In this document: one piece after another, positions 25,701-37,532 of the stretch
How the letters are laid out: each line of letters starts with the position of its first letter
Numbering within the stretch: the first letter of the stretch is position 1
Assembly: GCA_944739405.2 (NCBI GenBank)
Contig: OX123182.2
Location: 61,321,183-61,385,182 of the forward strand
DNA: 64,000 bases
Source of the DNA: Euclidia mi
Lineage: Eukaryota; Arthropoda; Insecta; Lepidoptera; Erebidae
Reading direction: 5' to 3'
Made by a program: the position numbers and the translations under genes
Notes under the pieces: model-generated
What the model was told of the DNA's origin: nothing
Seen by the model: only the letters and a program-made list of their open reading frames with translations
The model's database searches: none

Positions 25701-26237
25701 TTAAATTCTGGAATAATATTTTTTGCTATCGAAACCTCTGTTTATAACTTGAGCGCTTTGGTTTTGTGGCTGAGATGGCAAGATCTCCTTTACACATTTT
25801 AATATTTTAACAATATCTTTAGTGGAAAAAGAAGGGCTACGTGACCTTTTCTCGCGAATTCCGCTTTCACCTCCAATGTCCAGATTCGGCAACTGGCTGC
25901 GGCTCCGGCTGCGGCTGCGGCTCCGGCTCCGGCTGCGATAACGGCTGCGGCTGCGACTGTAGCTACGGCTGCGGCCGCGGCCATGGCTGCGACTGACATG
26001 TCTCGCTTCTGCATCCTTCACACGGTGCTGCTCGCTGTGACGGCGGCGCAGACCCTCTTCCCACTCACGTAGCTCTAGCTCCATCAAGCATACTCGCTGT
26101 AGGTCGTTCCTCAATACTTGCTCACGTTCAAGCAAGCGACGACTGTGGCTACGAGTACGAGTACGGCGGCGTCGTGAGCGTGAGCGACTCCGCTGAGGAG
26201 TTTCCAGGCGATGTCCGATACTCTCATCTTCATTCAT
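25701..26237 (-). pseudogene. N-terminal Gag segment with arginine-serine repeats
   Basis: A 178-codon frame starting at 26237 with a highly charged leader. It has an Arg/Ser block near the start, a predicted helical stretch (about residues 36-70: LEREQVLRNDLQRVCLMELE), and a long alternating Ser-Arg tract at about 82-113. It ends in SKKYYSRI. Capsid-like sequence continues immediately downstream in another frame, and the shift point falls in a run of six A near 25727. Either one base was gained there or the element uses frameshifting; I favour mutation. An SR-rich leader is not a standard Ty3 Gag part. Confidence 0.75.
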
Positions 26238-26417
26238 GATCTAAAACTCGCCGTAAAATTTCAAAGTGTTACTGACAGTTAAAGACATACCTACACCATA
26301 TAATGATAAAAGTATAAAATGATAAGGTGTCTTTTAAATCTCGAAAACGGTGCGTCGTAGCACAAAATAACAAGATTTTTGAACCCCTTTTAGAAACACC
26401 ACACCCACGTGATGATG

Positions 26418-26697
26418 TAAATAATAATAATAATATTCTACCACATTCACACAACACCATCTAGTCCCAAACTAAGCAAAAGCTTGTACTATGGGCACTA
26501 AACAATGGATAGACATACATATACATTTTGTAAATATGTAGGTACATATTATACATAGAAATATCCAGACGTCCCAGACCAAGACAAACGTCCATGATCC
26601 ATGTTCATGAACACAAAAGTTTGACTTGAGCGGGAATCGAACCCGCGACCTTCGGCGTAGCAGTCGCTTACACTCCCGCTGCGCCAACCGCTCGTCA
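26418..26697 (-). mobile_element. tRNA-derived SINE in the retrotransposon leader
   Basis: On the minus strand it starts at about 26697 with GACGAGCGGTTGGCGCAGCGG (A-box region) and has B box GGTTCGATTCC. The body passes through GTTTGGGACTAGATGGTG and ends in an (ATT)n tract at about 26425-26440. This matches the usual tRNA head, body and simple-repeat tail of lepidopteran SINEs. It is not a functional tRNA gene because the body and repeat tail follow the head. Confidence 0.8.
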
Positions 26698-26746
26698 AAT
26701 AAAACTAATGTAAAAGAAACTCGTAAATGAAGGAACGAAACAAAAA

Positions 26747-26947
26747 GCTGGACTACGCCTCTCCTTTGAAAGGAGGAATTGGCCTACTATACCACGCTGG
26801 CCCAACGGATTGGTATAGGGTTTGTATCAAGTTTTCCTTCTCTTACAGTGCTGCTCTGTATAATATACTCCCTTTGTCGACTTTTACGACCCCCTTGGGA
26901 TGATATGGAGTGGTGACATTCCGTTTTCTTAATCCGTCACCACACGG
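26747..26947 (-). mobile_element. Short retroposon (GTGTGGTGACGG family) in the leader
   Basis: From CTGGACTACGCCTCTCC to CCGTCACCACACGG, lacking the ATG-repeat tail. It lies just upstream of the SINE within the leader of the LTR element. Confidence 0.7.
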
Positions 26948-27133
26948 ACAAAGAAATTTACTAACTAATTATCCAAATCTTCAAGCAAATGTGGGAACAT
27001 TACACATATGCAAATTATGGAGTAACAACTGGTTTAAAACTTGAAACAGCCGTGACATCATAACACATAGACAAAAATGTTCGTAGGCGTGTAGATACTT
27101 ACTTACTTTTGGTTTCGTGTCCCACTTCTGAGA

Positions 27134-27488
27134 TGTAGGATATCTCAGTAATGAACGGCGTCAGTTCCTTATATCAATCGTTTTTATTCTTGCTAACCAC
27201 ACAACTCAATGACTAATTATTGTAACAATCTTGCGACATAAACCGGTGCCGTACGATACTTTTTCAACCGCAGACTTTTTCCCGCTCCACTCCCAAAAAT
27301 GTGTGTCCAAGAATGCTCCCTGCAAAAACGTTCCCGCCAAAAGTGTTAAAGTTTTATGGTAGTGTTGCCATTGTAATAATTGAAGAATATATTAAAATAA
27401 ATTGATGAGTAAATCTAAAAACATAGTTGGCCTTTTAAAAATATATACAATAGCGCAAAATGATTGCGTAAATTTATTTAACCTTACA
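27134..27488 (-). repeat. 5' LTR of the Ty3-type element
   Basis: Starts TGTAGGATATCTCAG and ends ATTTAACCTTACA on the plus strand. It is followed by the CTAA target duplication and preceded by the probable tRNA-Leu primer site (27122-27131 on the plus strand). Confidence 0.9.
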
Positions 27489-27560
27489 CTAATAATAACT
27501 GTATCTGTCTCTCATGCCGTTTAGTTCGACAGGGTATTAAAGTTTTATGATAATATACCT

Positions 27561-28162
27561 TTTTTTTTTTTGCTCTCGGATTGGAAAATCCTCATGGAGT
27601 CCCTCCGCCCTGGGGGATGGGCGAAGGGGACTGTCAGACTCTTACTGACTAAAAACCAACCCGTGTGCCTCATGCACCCGTGTTTCGGAGGGTCGGGCTT
27701 CGCCCAAGCATATGTCGCAACCCCCTGACGGGTACTGGCTCGCCAGATGGTCCGGCGGGCCTCGAACAAAACCCCCTTGGCAGCGGATGAGGGTGTTGGG
27801 CTCCACCGCCAAAACACTAAGCGGCCGCAGAGGATAGGGAGGACGCCAACGCAACACCGCATCTCCTCTTCCTCTGCGGCCCCACCGCGACGCATCGAAT
27901 GGTGCGCCCCCATTTGGTCGCGGGAGATAGGGCGCGCGGCAACGCAACACCGACACGCCTCTCCTCCCGCGACCACGCCCGACTGCGAGGGATAGACAAA
28001 ACTGTCCCCCGCACCCACACCGTTGGGCGCATCCTGCGCAGGCCCACTGCCAAGCCCACGCGGAGCGTCCCCTCCTGGATCCCTCTTAGCTTCACCGCGG
28101 GTGACCAATCCACGGTTACTGAGCCCCCCCACCACGACAAGGTGGAGATCCCACGGGGGGGT
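27561..28162 (-). mobile_element. GC-rich poly(A) retroposon, 602 bp, perfect 13-bp target duplication
   Basis: The minus strand starts CAACCCCCCCGTGGGATCTCC-like and ends GAGAGC followed by 11 A. Both sides carry TGATAATATACCT (27548-27560 and 28163-28175), proving insertion by target-primed reverse transcription. The body is GC-rich and open in several frames, but copies at 44303-44882, 45195-45445 and 56457-56890 do not keep one frame, so I call it non-coding: a SINE-like element or 5'-truncated LINE end. Confidence 0.85.
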
Positions 28163-28175
28163 TGATAATATACCT

Positions 28176-28669
28176 ATGTGTATTTGGTTCAGATTTTCAT
28201 GCCCCCTCGCAATTTTGTGTTTAAATTATTATATTTTTATTAGTAAAGAAATATTTTTTTCTAAAAATGGAGGACATGTTGCTTTTGTCACAAACTTACC
28301 TCTTTACGACGTTGTAAAGACATAAAGTCGTAGTAAGGTTATTTCAAGACCATGCAATACACCATGACAGCTAGGCGCTAGCTATTAGGGTTCCTCATAA
28401 ATTTAAAACCCTGCTTATATAGATACATTTCTAACGAGAGCAGATTTTAGACTTCAGGCCATGGGAAAGCACAAATTTTATAGTATCGGAAAAGTGCGGC
28501 CTTTTAATTTCATTATATCAAATAAACCAAAATTGGAGATTTATTGCATTTTAAAGATTTTTGGTCTTATCATTGAGTTGAAAAACATGTTCTCCCATAC
28601 TTTGATATACGTCACGGACAATTCTCCAACTGCATATTTAAGTTTGTATTCGCAAAAAACTATTCATAA
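28176..28669. other. No gene seen
   Basis: AT-rich sequence without recognised features. Confidence 0.4.
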
Positions 28670-28868
28670 ACAAAACATGACGCCTTGTTTCCCCGAAGGG
28701 TTGGGCAGAGATATACCTATAGTACACCCAATACCTATACCACCAGAAGGAAAACTTGATACAAACCCAACACCAACCCGTATGTCCAGCGTGGTATAGT
28801 AGGCCAATTTCTTCTTTCAAAGGAGAGGCCTAGTCCAGCAGTGCACTGTTAAAGGCACAGTGATGATG
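28670..28868 (+). repeat. Partial short retroposon (GTGTGGTGACGG family)
   Basis: The 3' half is clear: GGAAAACTTGATACAAACCC, GTGGTATAGTAGGCCAAT, GGCCTAGTCCAGCAGTGCAC, then a GATGATGA tail. The 5' half is replaced by CCCCGAAGGG-type sequence. Confidence 0.65.
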
Positions 28869-31800
28869 ACACGAATAAGATATCAAAATAAAATAGTTCC
28901 GTTTGGAGAGTAGGTACCTATATCACGCGCGATACGAGTACGCACCTAATCATTTGCCCTCCACGATGTGGGTATAACTCAGTCTTGCACGATGTATTCA
29001 ATCAAATTCTACTCGCGTACAAAGCTCAACACGCACTGGTTATACCTACGTGCTTCTGTTTCGGAAACTATAAGTTAGTTACCACCAGTTTTTATTGCGC
29101 AACCGTAAAGTAAACGGGCTAGTCCACAAATTGCCAAACTCGAGAAATGGTAATAAACTATTGAATTTATACGGCACGCACGGATCTTTATCTCAGCCTA
29201 CATAGTTTAGTAATATTTGATATAATTATGTATTGAAATACGGTATTAACTTTTGTAAGCGCGAGTGGGTCTAACAACTTGTTTGCAGTAAATAATAAAG
29301 AATTTCAACTTCTAGGCTTGAAATATACGGTTAGTTATCCGAACAATAAACAAGCTTTTCGCGATCGTTCAAAAGTGGTGAACTTTTTCAAATATTGACC
29401 ATTACTCTCGGGTATAACAAGTGAAGTTAGAGTAGGTATCCCGCAAGAACTTGGAACTTGAATATAAGCTCAATTTTGTAAAACGCTTCAACGAATACGT
29501 GGCATGGCTCGTAACTTAGCTGAAAGTTTGTTCGCATTGTGCTTTTATGCCTATTTAGCGAGAAAATGAATGCGAATGTTTGTATTGAAGACTTGGGATT
29601 GGAAATAAACAGCCTTAATGCACGTCCGTGTAAAAGAAAATTCATTACGTTTTAAGTGATGGATACTAACAACAGAGGCCCGAAGGTCAATAAAAGGTTT
29701 CAGAACAGTTATGTAGCAAGGAGCACCATTACACGTCTATTATATCCGGCTGTAAGCAGTAAAATCATGCCGTTGCTATCTTTGTTAGGGTACTTATGAC
29801 CTCCGAAAGTGGCGTTGTCCAGAACACTATAGTTTGTACAATACACGCTCAATCCGATACTTACCAGTATCGTTTTACGGTAATACTCTCTTGATTATTA
29901 TTACACCTTCATAAAAGCAATAGGTAAACTCGCAGTTATCTTTTGTATTTTCTTTTGTGTATTGGATTGATCATAACTTAGGGACAGTTAAGAACGGAGA
30001 CGTAAGTAGAAGGTTCGTCTAACTTATAAAAAAATATCTCTATGCAATAAAAATATGCAGTATTTTTAGCATTAATTACAAAACTGGTGTTAATGTTCCA
30101 TTCCCACAACATTCAATATCAGACAACCGCAAATGAAGCTATTTCCATTGGTGCTCCGAGATATTAAAATATTTTACATCAGAACAATATCAGTGTATTG
30201 TGGGATCGGTACACAGGAATTAAATCCCAATTCAAATCCCGGTAATAACATTTAACGACGGTATGCGCTTGCCAATCCAGACAGTCCCTCTTTTATGTTT
30301 TAACTTTAATGTGATGCGACACCCAAGTCCACCATTATAAAAAAATATCCCGGGGGTTAAAAGGATAATTAAATTGCGAAAATTTTGCCCTACGTTATCC
30401 GGCCAGGATAGCTTTATTTAATTAAATGAGTGAATAACACGGTTGTTTTTAAACGAGACATTTATAGGTCTGCCATATTAACCGTCGTGAATTTGAGTTG
30501 TGCATTAGTGTAGTTGACTATAATGAAAACTTGATATTTATGATTCGTATAATATCCGATAATTTAGCCGATCTATGAAATATCGATGAATGCCAGAATA
30601 TAGATAGAATAATAAACCTTCCTCATCTTTATACATAAAAAAAAAGGAAGTGCTATTGACTTCTTTGTCTTGCTTAACAAACATAAAGTGCATTTTTTCA
30701 AGGAATATAATCAAAGGATTGACAGTAACTACAATAAATCTCCATGACATCTTACCCTCAAGCAACATGAAGTCAATTTGACTAACATAATTATGTACCC
30801 TACTAAGATGTTACCAGGAAACAACAAGGCCGGAATCCTAATAGGGTCACTTTGTTGTCCGTCTAAATTTTTATCAAAAGTACTTTGAAGCGTGACACCT
30901 TGGTGTCGTAAATATATCAATTACTTGTGTTAGCGCAATAATAAGGCCAACAAAACGGAAGTATATAAAACATTTAAATGCATCATCTTCTTTCATTTTT
31001 GTCTTACCAATCTCTTGCTTGCGATCCAACTCATCAGAACTCATTAAACTATAGCTCAGCTCTTTAAACTACACTACATTATAATATTTTTAATAAAAGA
31101 TTCTGATGCTTACAGTTAAGTCATTATAAAAATCTATAAGTACTTCGTGTTGTGCCATATAAACATAACATTATAACGTGCAACGCAAGTACAAAGTAAC
31201 AATATTCGAATATTTATAGTCTTTACAAAATAATATCATATCACCTAAAAATACCTGGTACGTGTTCGCCAATTCCATTCAGGCAATCACCAGTAACTGC
31301 GTAACTCCACTAACACCAACAAATAAAAACTTTCAACAACAACTTCTTTTAATTTATATTATCATACTTGTTATCCCGAAGCCAGAGGTGTTATATTACA
31401 GCCACATATCACCTTTTGAGTTTTTTTAGTGCTGCTACTGAGAACTCGGAAAAACTCAATAACACTTTTTCCCGATCAGCAGACCCATACGCTATCTACT
31501 GGACCATGGAGGCTGTCGACAAACAAACTATATAAATATTCGGCAAAGCTTTACAGTTAACACGAAGTCTGCTTTTATAATCTGGTAAATGTCTGATGTG
31601 AAATTGTATGTATGCCATGAGTCTCGTAATTAAATTTGTGCAATACCCTGGCTTAAATCCTAAGCTCCATTTAAGTCGTTCATAAGCCAGCGCGTATTTC
31701 TTAAAACAATTAATGTTATGCCTCAGCTTCGTAATACAAGGTGAACTTTTCGTTTCTCTAGGGATTAACCAAACTACTTTGGTAGTGTTTCTTCTCCAGG

Positions 31801-32760
31801 AATATATGTCGGCGAAGGCTTTAAGCTTAATTGATAAAAGCATGGAACGAACAAACCCGCGTTTATTATTATCGTCGTTTATTACAATTCAGCGTAAATT
31901 CTTACTTGGCTGTCGTGATAATGGACACCGTTTGATACTATTGTGGTAAAAAAATTTCATATTGATAACGTGTCTAGTAAAAACCTTGTAATAATGTACG
32001 TGTAAATTTCATGAACTAATTACAGCAGTATAAGAATAAGTTGATTTTAGTAATTATAAATTCCTAAATCAATATGTAAAAAAACACTTAAAGTAATCAG
32101 AATTCAGAATATCAAGAGAATATACTCCAAAGCATACGCTTGCTACGGTCGGTTAAAATGAAATCGTTATCATCCTTGGATTTGACTCGGTTTTCTATTT
32201 TACTATTTTGAATTATAGTAGAAATAAAATTTCCTTAATAATAAAACTATTTATTAATTCTATCACTTTTCATCCAGTCAAATCCCACAATCTATTTTAG
32301 AATCGTAATACTTACAGTTTTATTATTTACATATTGAATATTTATATATAGACAATTTGCATATCATCGCACTCCTTAATCCAGGTCAAGTACTATCAAA
32401 ACAATAATAAAACATTTTGAAAATCTCAACCCAGGGTTAAGTCCAGCGAGATTTTTAAACCTCCAACAATACAAGTAATAAAAACAAACTTGTATCATAG
32501 TTCAAAGGGACTGGTATCTTCCTGAGTAACAATGCGATGAAATGTATTACAATAAGCAATGTATGGAGGATTTACATTGCTCATGAAAGATCGCCGGGGA
32601 GAGCCTTCAAAACTCTCAGAAATGGTTTGCGGACTCGACTAAGGGTAGGGCTAAAGATGTATCCGTCTGTAGGAAATCCAAATTGTCTGTTTGCTTATGC
32701 GTTTAAAAACATTAAGCAAAGAACTCATAAAGCACAAATATATTGCAACAATAACACAAA
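28869..32760. other. Long unassigned stretch downstream of fucosyltransferase A
   Basis: No exon with domain resemblance and no clear repeat family. The left part could contain regulatory or 3' untranslated sequence of gene A near 32700. The short reverse frames at 30538-30920 and 31496-31843 have no recognisable content. Confidence 0.4.
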
Positions 32761-34844
32761 CTACACACTATCACTATATTTGCCACACGATAACTTTGGC
32801 CCAATAAACTCTCTTATGTCTTGTTCACTGTATACTTTCTGTCTTTCATCGTTATAATTTAATCCTTCACATAGACGACAGAAAAGGGTTGATTTTCTGC
32901 CTAAATATCCTTGTTCATTTATAACAGCAAAATGATTTCTCCATTGATGAAAAGATAACAATAAATCTTCATCTTCGCTCAAGTATAAAATATTCTGGGC
33001 CAGTTTTTCTATTTCACTTGTGTTATGACTTGAAATGTAAATAAAAGAGTTAGGTGGTAATAAGCGCTTGCAATCACTTAAAGAAGGACCCATTATAATA
33101 GGCATCGCTCCTTTCATGTAGGAATTGTACCAGACTTGCTCCGTCAAGTATTCACGGCAGTTAGAGTTTTCTAAAGCCAAATAAAATAAATACTCTGATA
33201 TTTGGGCACAGGTTTTTCCACTGCGTCCTGGGCAACTGCAAAAGAAGCATTAAATATTAACATATTGCAATAAAAATAAATTATCAAGATTTCAAGCAAA
33301 TTTGTAAATGTAGGTATATGTTGCTACATATTCGCTTAATGTTCTAATCTTCCTTATCTCATCAGAAACCTAACTATTAATAACCTATTAGTGAGTTTTA
33401 TGATGTGTCAAAAACTGTGATTGCAAATCTGTGTGTGGTTACTTCATACTTAGCTTGATTATTTATGAATTAAATTTATGACTGAACTTATTATAATTAC
33501 AAATGTTTACATAATATTATATATTATAAGGGCATATATTATGTAACATGTATATATATATATATATATATTAAAGGCTGCGATAGCCTAGTGGAGATAC
33601 CAACAGACTGCCATGCAGAGGGTATCAGGTTCGAATCCACGGCGCGCACCAATGACTTTTCGGAGTTATGTGCGTATTGAATTATAAATTATCGCTTGCC
33701 CCGTGCCTTGGAGAGCACATCAAGCCGGCGGTCCCGGCTGCCATGAAGATCTTTGACAGTCTTTATTGGGCGTCAGTACCTTCTAAATAAACTGACACTA
33801 GTCTAAACCATGGAATATGGCTATCCCTTCGGGTTGCAGAGGTCAGATAGGCAGTCGCTCTGTGGAAAAGCTAATATTCAGCGAAATCCGGTTAGACTAG
33901 GAAGCGGACCCCAGATTGAAACTGGGATAACGCTAAGAGGATGATGAGGTATATATATTATCTTAATATATAAAATCCTTGCGTTACTGACTGACTGACA
34001 GACACGCTACAGCCGAAACTATTGGGCGCAAGAAGCTGAAATTTGGCATGTATGTTCCTTGGAGACGGTAGGGGTGCACTAAGAAGGGATTTCCCGAAAT
34101 TCCCACGGGATCGGCCAAAACGGGTAAATTTAAAAAAAATGCATGCGTAGCTGCTGGCGTCCTCAAGTATAATATAATAAGGGCAAAAGTCTTACGCCCA
34201 TAGTGCGCAACTTAATAACTTACAGATTTTTTAATGTTTTACTGTCCGAACAATTTCCATATACATCAACAGGAATATAATGCTGTAAATCTTTTACAAA
34301 TTTTGTTCTGAGTTTAGTTGCACATTGCGAAAGAAATATCGTGGCTAGTACATCACGTCTCTTTTTCCCCCAATAAGGTATAATTTCAGCTAATTCATTA
34401 CTGTCGCAGGATTTAAAAACGGGTTGTTCTAGTGGCACTGTTCGTCCGTAAGGCACTGGTATATCGGAATCACTCCTGAAATAAATATTAGCTTATAAGA
34501 AGCACACGAAAGAAGAATAAATTGAAAGAAAGTTTTTTGTTTCAGTTTTTGCGTTTATACTGTTATAAAATTACATTAAAATATTTTTCATTTACCTATA
34601 AGTCATCGACCAGTTAAATATATTTGCTAATTTGCTCAACTTTAGGGTTTTCCTTGCTAAAGTGTAAGCATGTTTTGGCGATTCATCGTTCAAAAATATC
34701 CATCTTTGCTGCGGATCTCTGTTTTCCATATTAGGTATATTACCGTTATGCAAATTGACAAAAACTGCATCAGCGATCGGCAAACTTTGGTCGTCTTCAG
34801 TAAAAATGCAATTTTTTACACTACATCCTTCCAGATAATCTTTT
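32761..34844 (-). CDS. Alpha-1,3-fucosyltransferase (GT10), gene A, three 3' exons
   Basis: Transfers fucose from GDP-fucose to glycan acceptors in the Golgi lumen (family knowledge). Exons on the minus strand are 34844-34596, 34475-34224 and 33235-32761 (stop). Junctions are CGCAG/A...AG/GTAAAT, TTCAG/G...CT/GTAAGT and TGCAG/T, and the frame holds across all three, about 324 residues. The GT10 donor-site block NWSMTYRSDSDIPVPYGR crosses the first junction. Then come YLALENSNCREYLTE, VWYNSYMKGAMPIIMGP, SFHQWRNHF and the C-terminal CRLC cysteine pair. The N-terminal anchor and first part of the catalytic domain must lie in exons to the right that I could not find. Intron 2 (33236-34223) holds a SINE and another repeat. 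No frameshift is present. Confidence 0.9.
33574..33949 (+). mobile_element. tRNA-derived SINE in intron 2 of fucosyltransferase A
   Basis: Head GCTGCGATAGCCTAGTGG (A-box) and GGTTCGAATCC (B box). The body has 'cccgtgccttggagagcac' and 'gcggaccccagattgaaactgggat', with a GATGATGA end. It lies between copies of TATATATATTA (33563-33573 and 33950-33960). A minus-strand copy is at 63194-63550. It is antisense to the host gene. Confidence 0.8.
33965..34150 (+). repeat. Dispersed repeat (TTGCGTTACTGACTGACTGAC family), intronic
   Basis: Plus-strand copy of the unit at 2968-3121, abutting the SINE and ending about 70 bases before exon 2 of gene A. Confidence 0.6.
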
Positions 34845-35957
34845 CTGCGAACAATAATGTCCAGTACATAATACATATAAACTTAATTTAAAACAAAAAA
34901 TAAATGTAAAAAGTGCAGTTAATTTGAATATACTACATAATTAATAAGTAACTGACTGCTACGCAGAGCGTCTCGGGTTCAAACGAATCGCACGCACTTG
35001 TTGATGTTACGTGCGCAATTAATTGTCTACTAACTATCGAACTATTGATTAACAAAAATTGATTAACAAAACAACAATATCGATAATAGTTTGTCAGTGA
35101 AAAATGCACTCCGCTGCGGCCCTTAGCGTCAATATATGCCGCGATTTTGTTTAATGTGACAGTTTAACAACTAAATTATATAAATTCCATGTAGATCACT
35201 ATAATACAGAGTGTTTCATAACCCCCTGTCCGATCCGGAAACCACATATTAGTGACTTGCCAGGCATACTAGGAAAAAAAAAAAACCAGGTCTTCATAAA
35301 ACATCACAATTAATTGCTTTAGCACAGTATTAACGAGAAACATTACCCCGAAATTAGGGAAAATTCCCCAAAACTAGCAACACTCCACTCAGCGGCGGTA
35401 TCCTTTATGATTCTATTAATTCTATTAAAATATTGTCGGCTTTTGACGTGACAACGTCTTATAAATTGGTTTGCCGGGTGACACTTCAAGAAACTGCGTT
35501 ACGCTCCGCTCACGTTATGCGCTCACAATGAGAGCGAGTGAGAGGCACGCGTCCCGCCTAAGAGCGAGAGAGACAGACATAAAAAGTGAAAGGCACGCGT
35601 CTTTCATCCTTCTTCCTACTATACGAATGAATATTCACATTAAAATTATTTTACCACTCAAAGTCGATGTCACGTAAAACTTTCGCCCGTATACCGACTT
35701 TACAGGCAACCAATTTTTTGTGTCACAGGGCATGCCGCCTTTAAAATAGTGCAATTTTACCGCCAAACGAGCCGCTCGACTCAATACCGAAACGCGGTAG
35801 AGATGTTTACGTTCGATAGCAGCTAATATCGATTTAATAAATTTTTACATGAAAAGTGACACAACATTCATTTTTCAATGAATTATTACATTAATATTAT
35901 TACAATATCGACACATTACGTAAACAAGACTTAAATAATACTTTTGTGTTACAGAAC
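34845..35957. other. Gene A upstream intron or flank
   Basis: Includes a fragment of the SINE family of 33574 at about 34948-35030 (tacgcagagcgtctcgggttcaaa). No upstream fucosyltransferase exon could be recognised. Confidence 0.45.
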
Positions 35958-35993
35958 TTAGTAGATCATAGACAAAAGACTATGATCTACTAA
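35958..35993. repeat. Perfect inverted repeat, 14-bp arms, 8-base loop
   Basis: TTAGTAGATCATAG and its exact reverse complement, separated by ACAAAAGA. Confidence 0.9.
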
Positions 35994-36487
35994 TTTGGTA
36001 ACCTAAATTTAATAAAAATTGTGTTGGATACATGCCCATCTCATACGGGGACAATAATAACATATCGTTAAAAATAGAACTCCAATAAATATTATTGGTA
36101 ACATCCCTAGCTGGCTATTTTTTACGACTTCAATTTGCCTACTCATTCAGTATTCACAGTCTTGCGCTAGGATTATTTTCGTTCGGACTTCCGGAATAAC
36201 TTACGTTGTGAAATAGTTACGTCGGTCGTATTACAACTCTGAATACTTTAACATTTCGATGTCTTTAAGGTAGGAGTGAATGCAATTCATGCAGGTGCAC
36301 GTAGTGATAAGGAGGAAAAGTTTGCTGGACCACGTGGTCTGCCAGTGCCATCGGAGCACGTTGTTTAACGGCTTCACCACCTCGTGAAATACAGTGTGCT
36401 ACTTAGTGTGCTTTCAAATAGGTACCTTTGATGAAAAGGTACCGTAAGTGTCTTTACCTTTTACGGTCGACATGTGGAGCATGATCG

Positions 36488-36519
36488 TCACCTTACTTGT
36501 AAGCTTACAAGTAAGGTGA
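36488..36519. repeat. Perfect 32-bp palindrome
   Basis: TCACCTTACTTGTAAG followed directly by its exact reverse complement, with no loop. Confidence 0.9.
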
Positions 36520-36589
36520 TGTTTTTCGGAATTAAAAGTAACCTGCCTAAGTAAGATTTAAAAAAATAGTAATTAAGTACCGTAAATAC

Positions 36590-36760
36590 TTCAGCGCTCA
36601 TAGCGTGACTAAGCTTGTAAGCAACGGTTGCACAGGTCATCACTTGGATGGGTGCCCTCGTACTCAGAAGGCACGTAAAACTGAATCTAAGAATCGTAAG
36701 GCCATGTCGTAGGCCTTCGAGTGGTCTGAATACACGCACACCAAAGTTGGCTACGCACTC
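36590..36760 (+). repeat. 5S-like short repeat, copy 1
   Basis: Contains CACTTGGATGGGTGCCC, which resembles the internal control region of 5S rRNA (ACTTGGATGGGTGACC), preceded by 'gcaacggttgcacaggtca'. A second copy is at 51410-51660. It could be a 5S-derived SINE; the length is too short and diverged for a 5S gene. Confidence 0.4.
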
Positions 36761-37487
36761 TCACGAAACAAACAAACAACGTAAACAACACCCTCCGTTT
36801 TACCTAATGCAATAAACCAGCTGTTGCAACAAACTCATAAATAAAATGGGTATACCTACCTACCTAAAATGATGGCACGTGTAAAGTTGACGTTCGGCTT
36901 TTGTCAAAGGATTTAGGTATAAAGACGCGGCCGCCAGCGGCGCCGGCCGATGCACTCAACGACCTTTTATGAACTTTAGGTAGATAGATACCTAGTTATA
37001 ACGATTTATGAGTCTTCAGTGTTGCCATGGGTAATCTGATATGATATTGTTTCAAGTTAATTAAATTTACCAGAGAAAATTTTATCCTTAATTTCCGTGA
37101 ATTAATGACAAATACCTCATCATTTTCCTCTACCCTACAACCCCTTCATTGATCGGATGGAGGGTTATGAAACACCCTGTATAGCAATATGTTATGTTCT
37201 CTTAGCAAAATTGCTTAAATGTTCTTACCCTAAAGATTCATATTTTTTCATATACACTATATACGTTCTTAGCTTTGGCACGACATACGTGGTTGATTTA
37301 AATAGCCATGAACCCAGAACTGATGTTGTCCAATTCTGAAAAACAAATGTTATGAAACAAGATGAATATAGTACCTACTGTATTAAATGAGGTTAATGAA
37401 ATTTTAAATACTTTCTTTTAATCATTGTTGATAGGTAACTTTTGCCCGCGGTTTCACCAGCTTTGTTTTCAGTATCTCGACATTCGA

Positions 37488-37532
37488 TTATACCCTGTAA
37501 TTTGACCTGCCCGGTCAAATTACAAGGTATAA
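37488..37532. repeat. Inverted repeat, 20-bp arms, 5-base loop
   Basis: Arms TTATACCCTGTAATTTGACC and its reverse complement with one mismatch, loop TGCCC. Confidence 0.9.

Larger units (their letters stand above)
20320..27488 (-). mobile_element. Ty3-type LTR retrotransposon, nearly full length
   Basis: Two 355-bp direct LTRs (20320-20674 and 27134-27488) enclose gag and pol read right to left. The flanks give the 4-bp target duplication CTAA (20316-20319 and 27489-27492). Next to the 5' LTR the minus strand reads TCAGAAGTGGGA, complementary to the acceptor end of insect leucine tRNA, a plausible primer site. The leader (26238-27133) holds two later insertions in the same orientation. No env-like ORF follows pol; that space holds a 16-bp tandem array. 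LTRs differ at about 11 sites by eye, so the insertion is not recent. Confidence 0.9.

Noticed and set aside
26630..26697. Functional tRNA gene
   Set aside because: The tRNA-like head continues into a SINE body and ends in an ATT repeat.
27545..28140. 196-codon protein on the minus strand
   Set aside because: GC-rich retroposon; sister copies do not preserve the frame and composition opens several frames at once.
31496..31843. 115-codon minus-strand protein
   Set aside because: No recognisable domain; the opposite strand is also open over part of it.
33577..33655. Functional tRNA gene
   Set aside because: Same reason: head of a 376-bp SINE with target duplication and a second copy at 63194.
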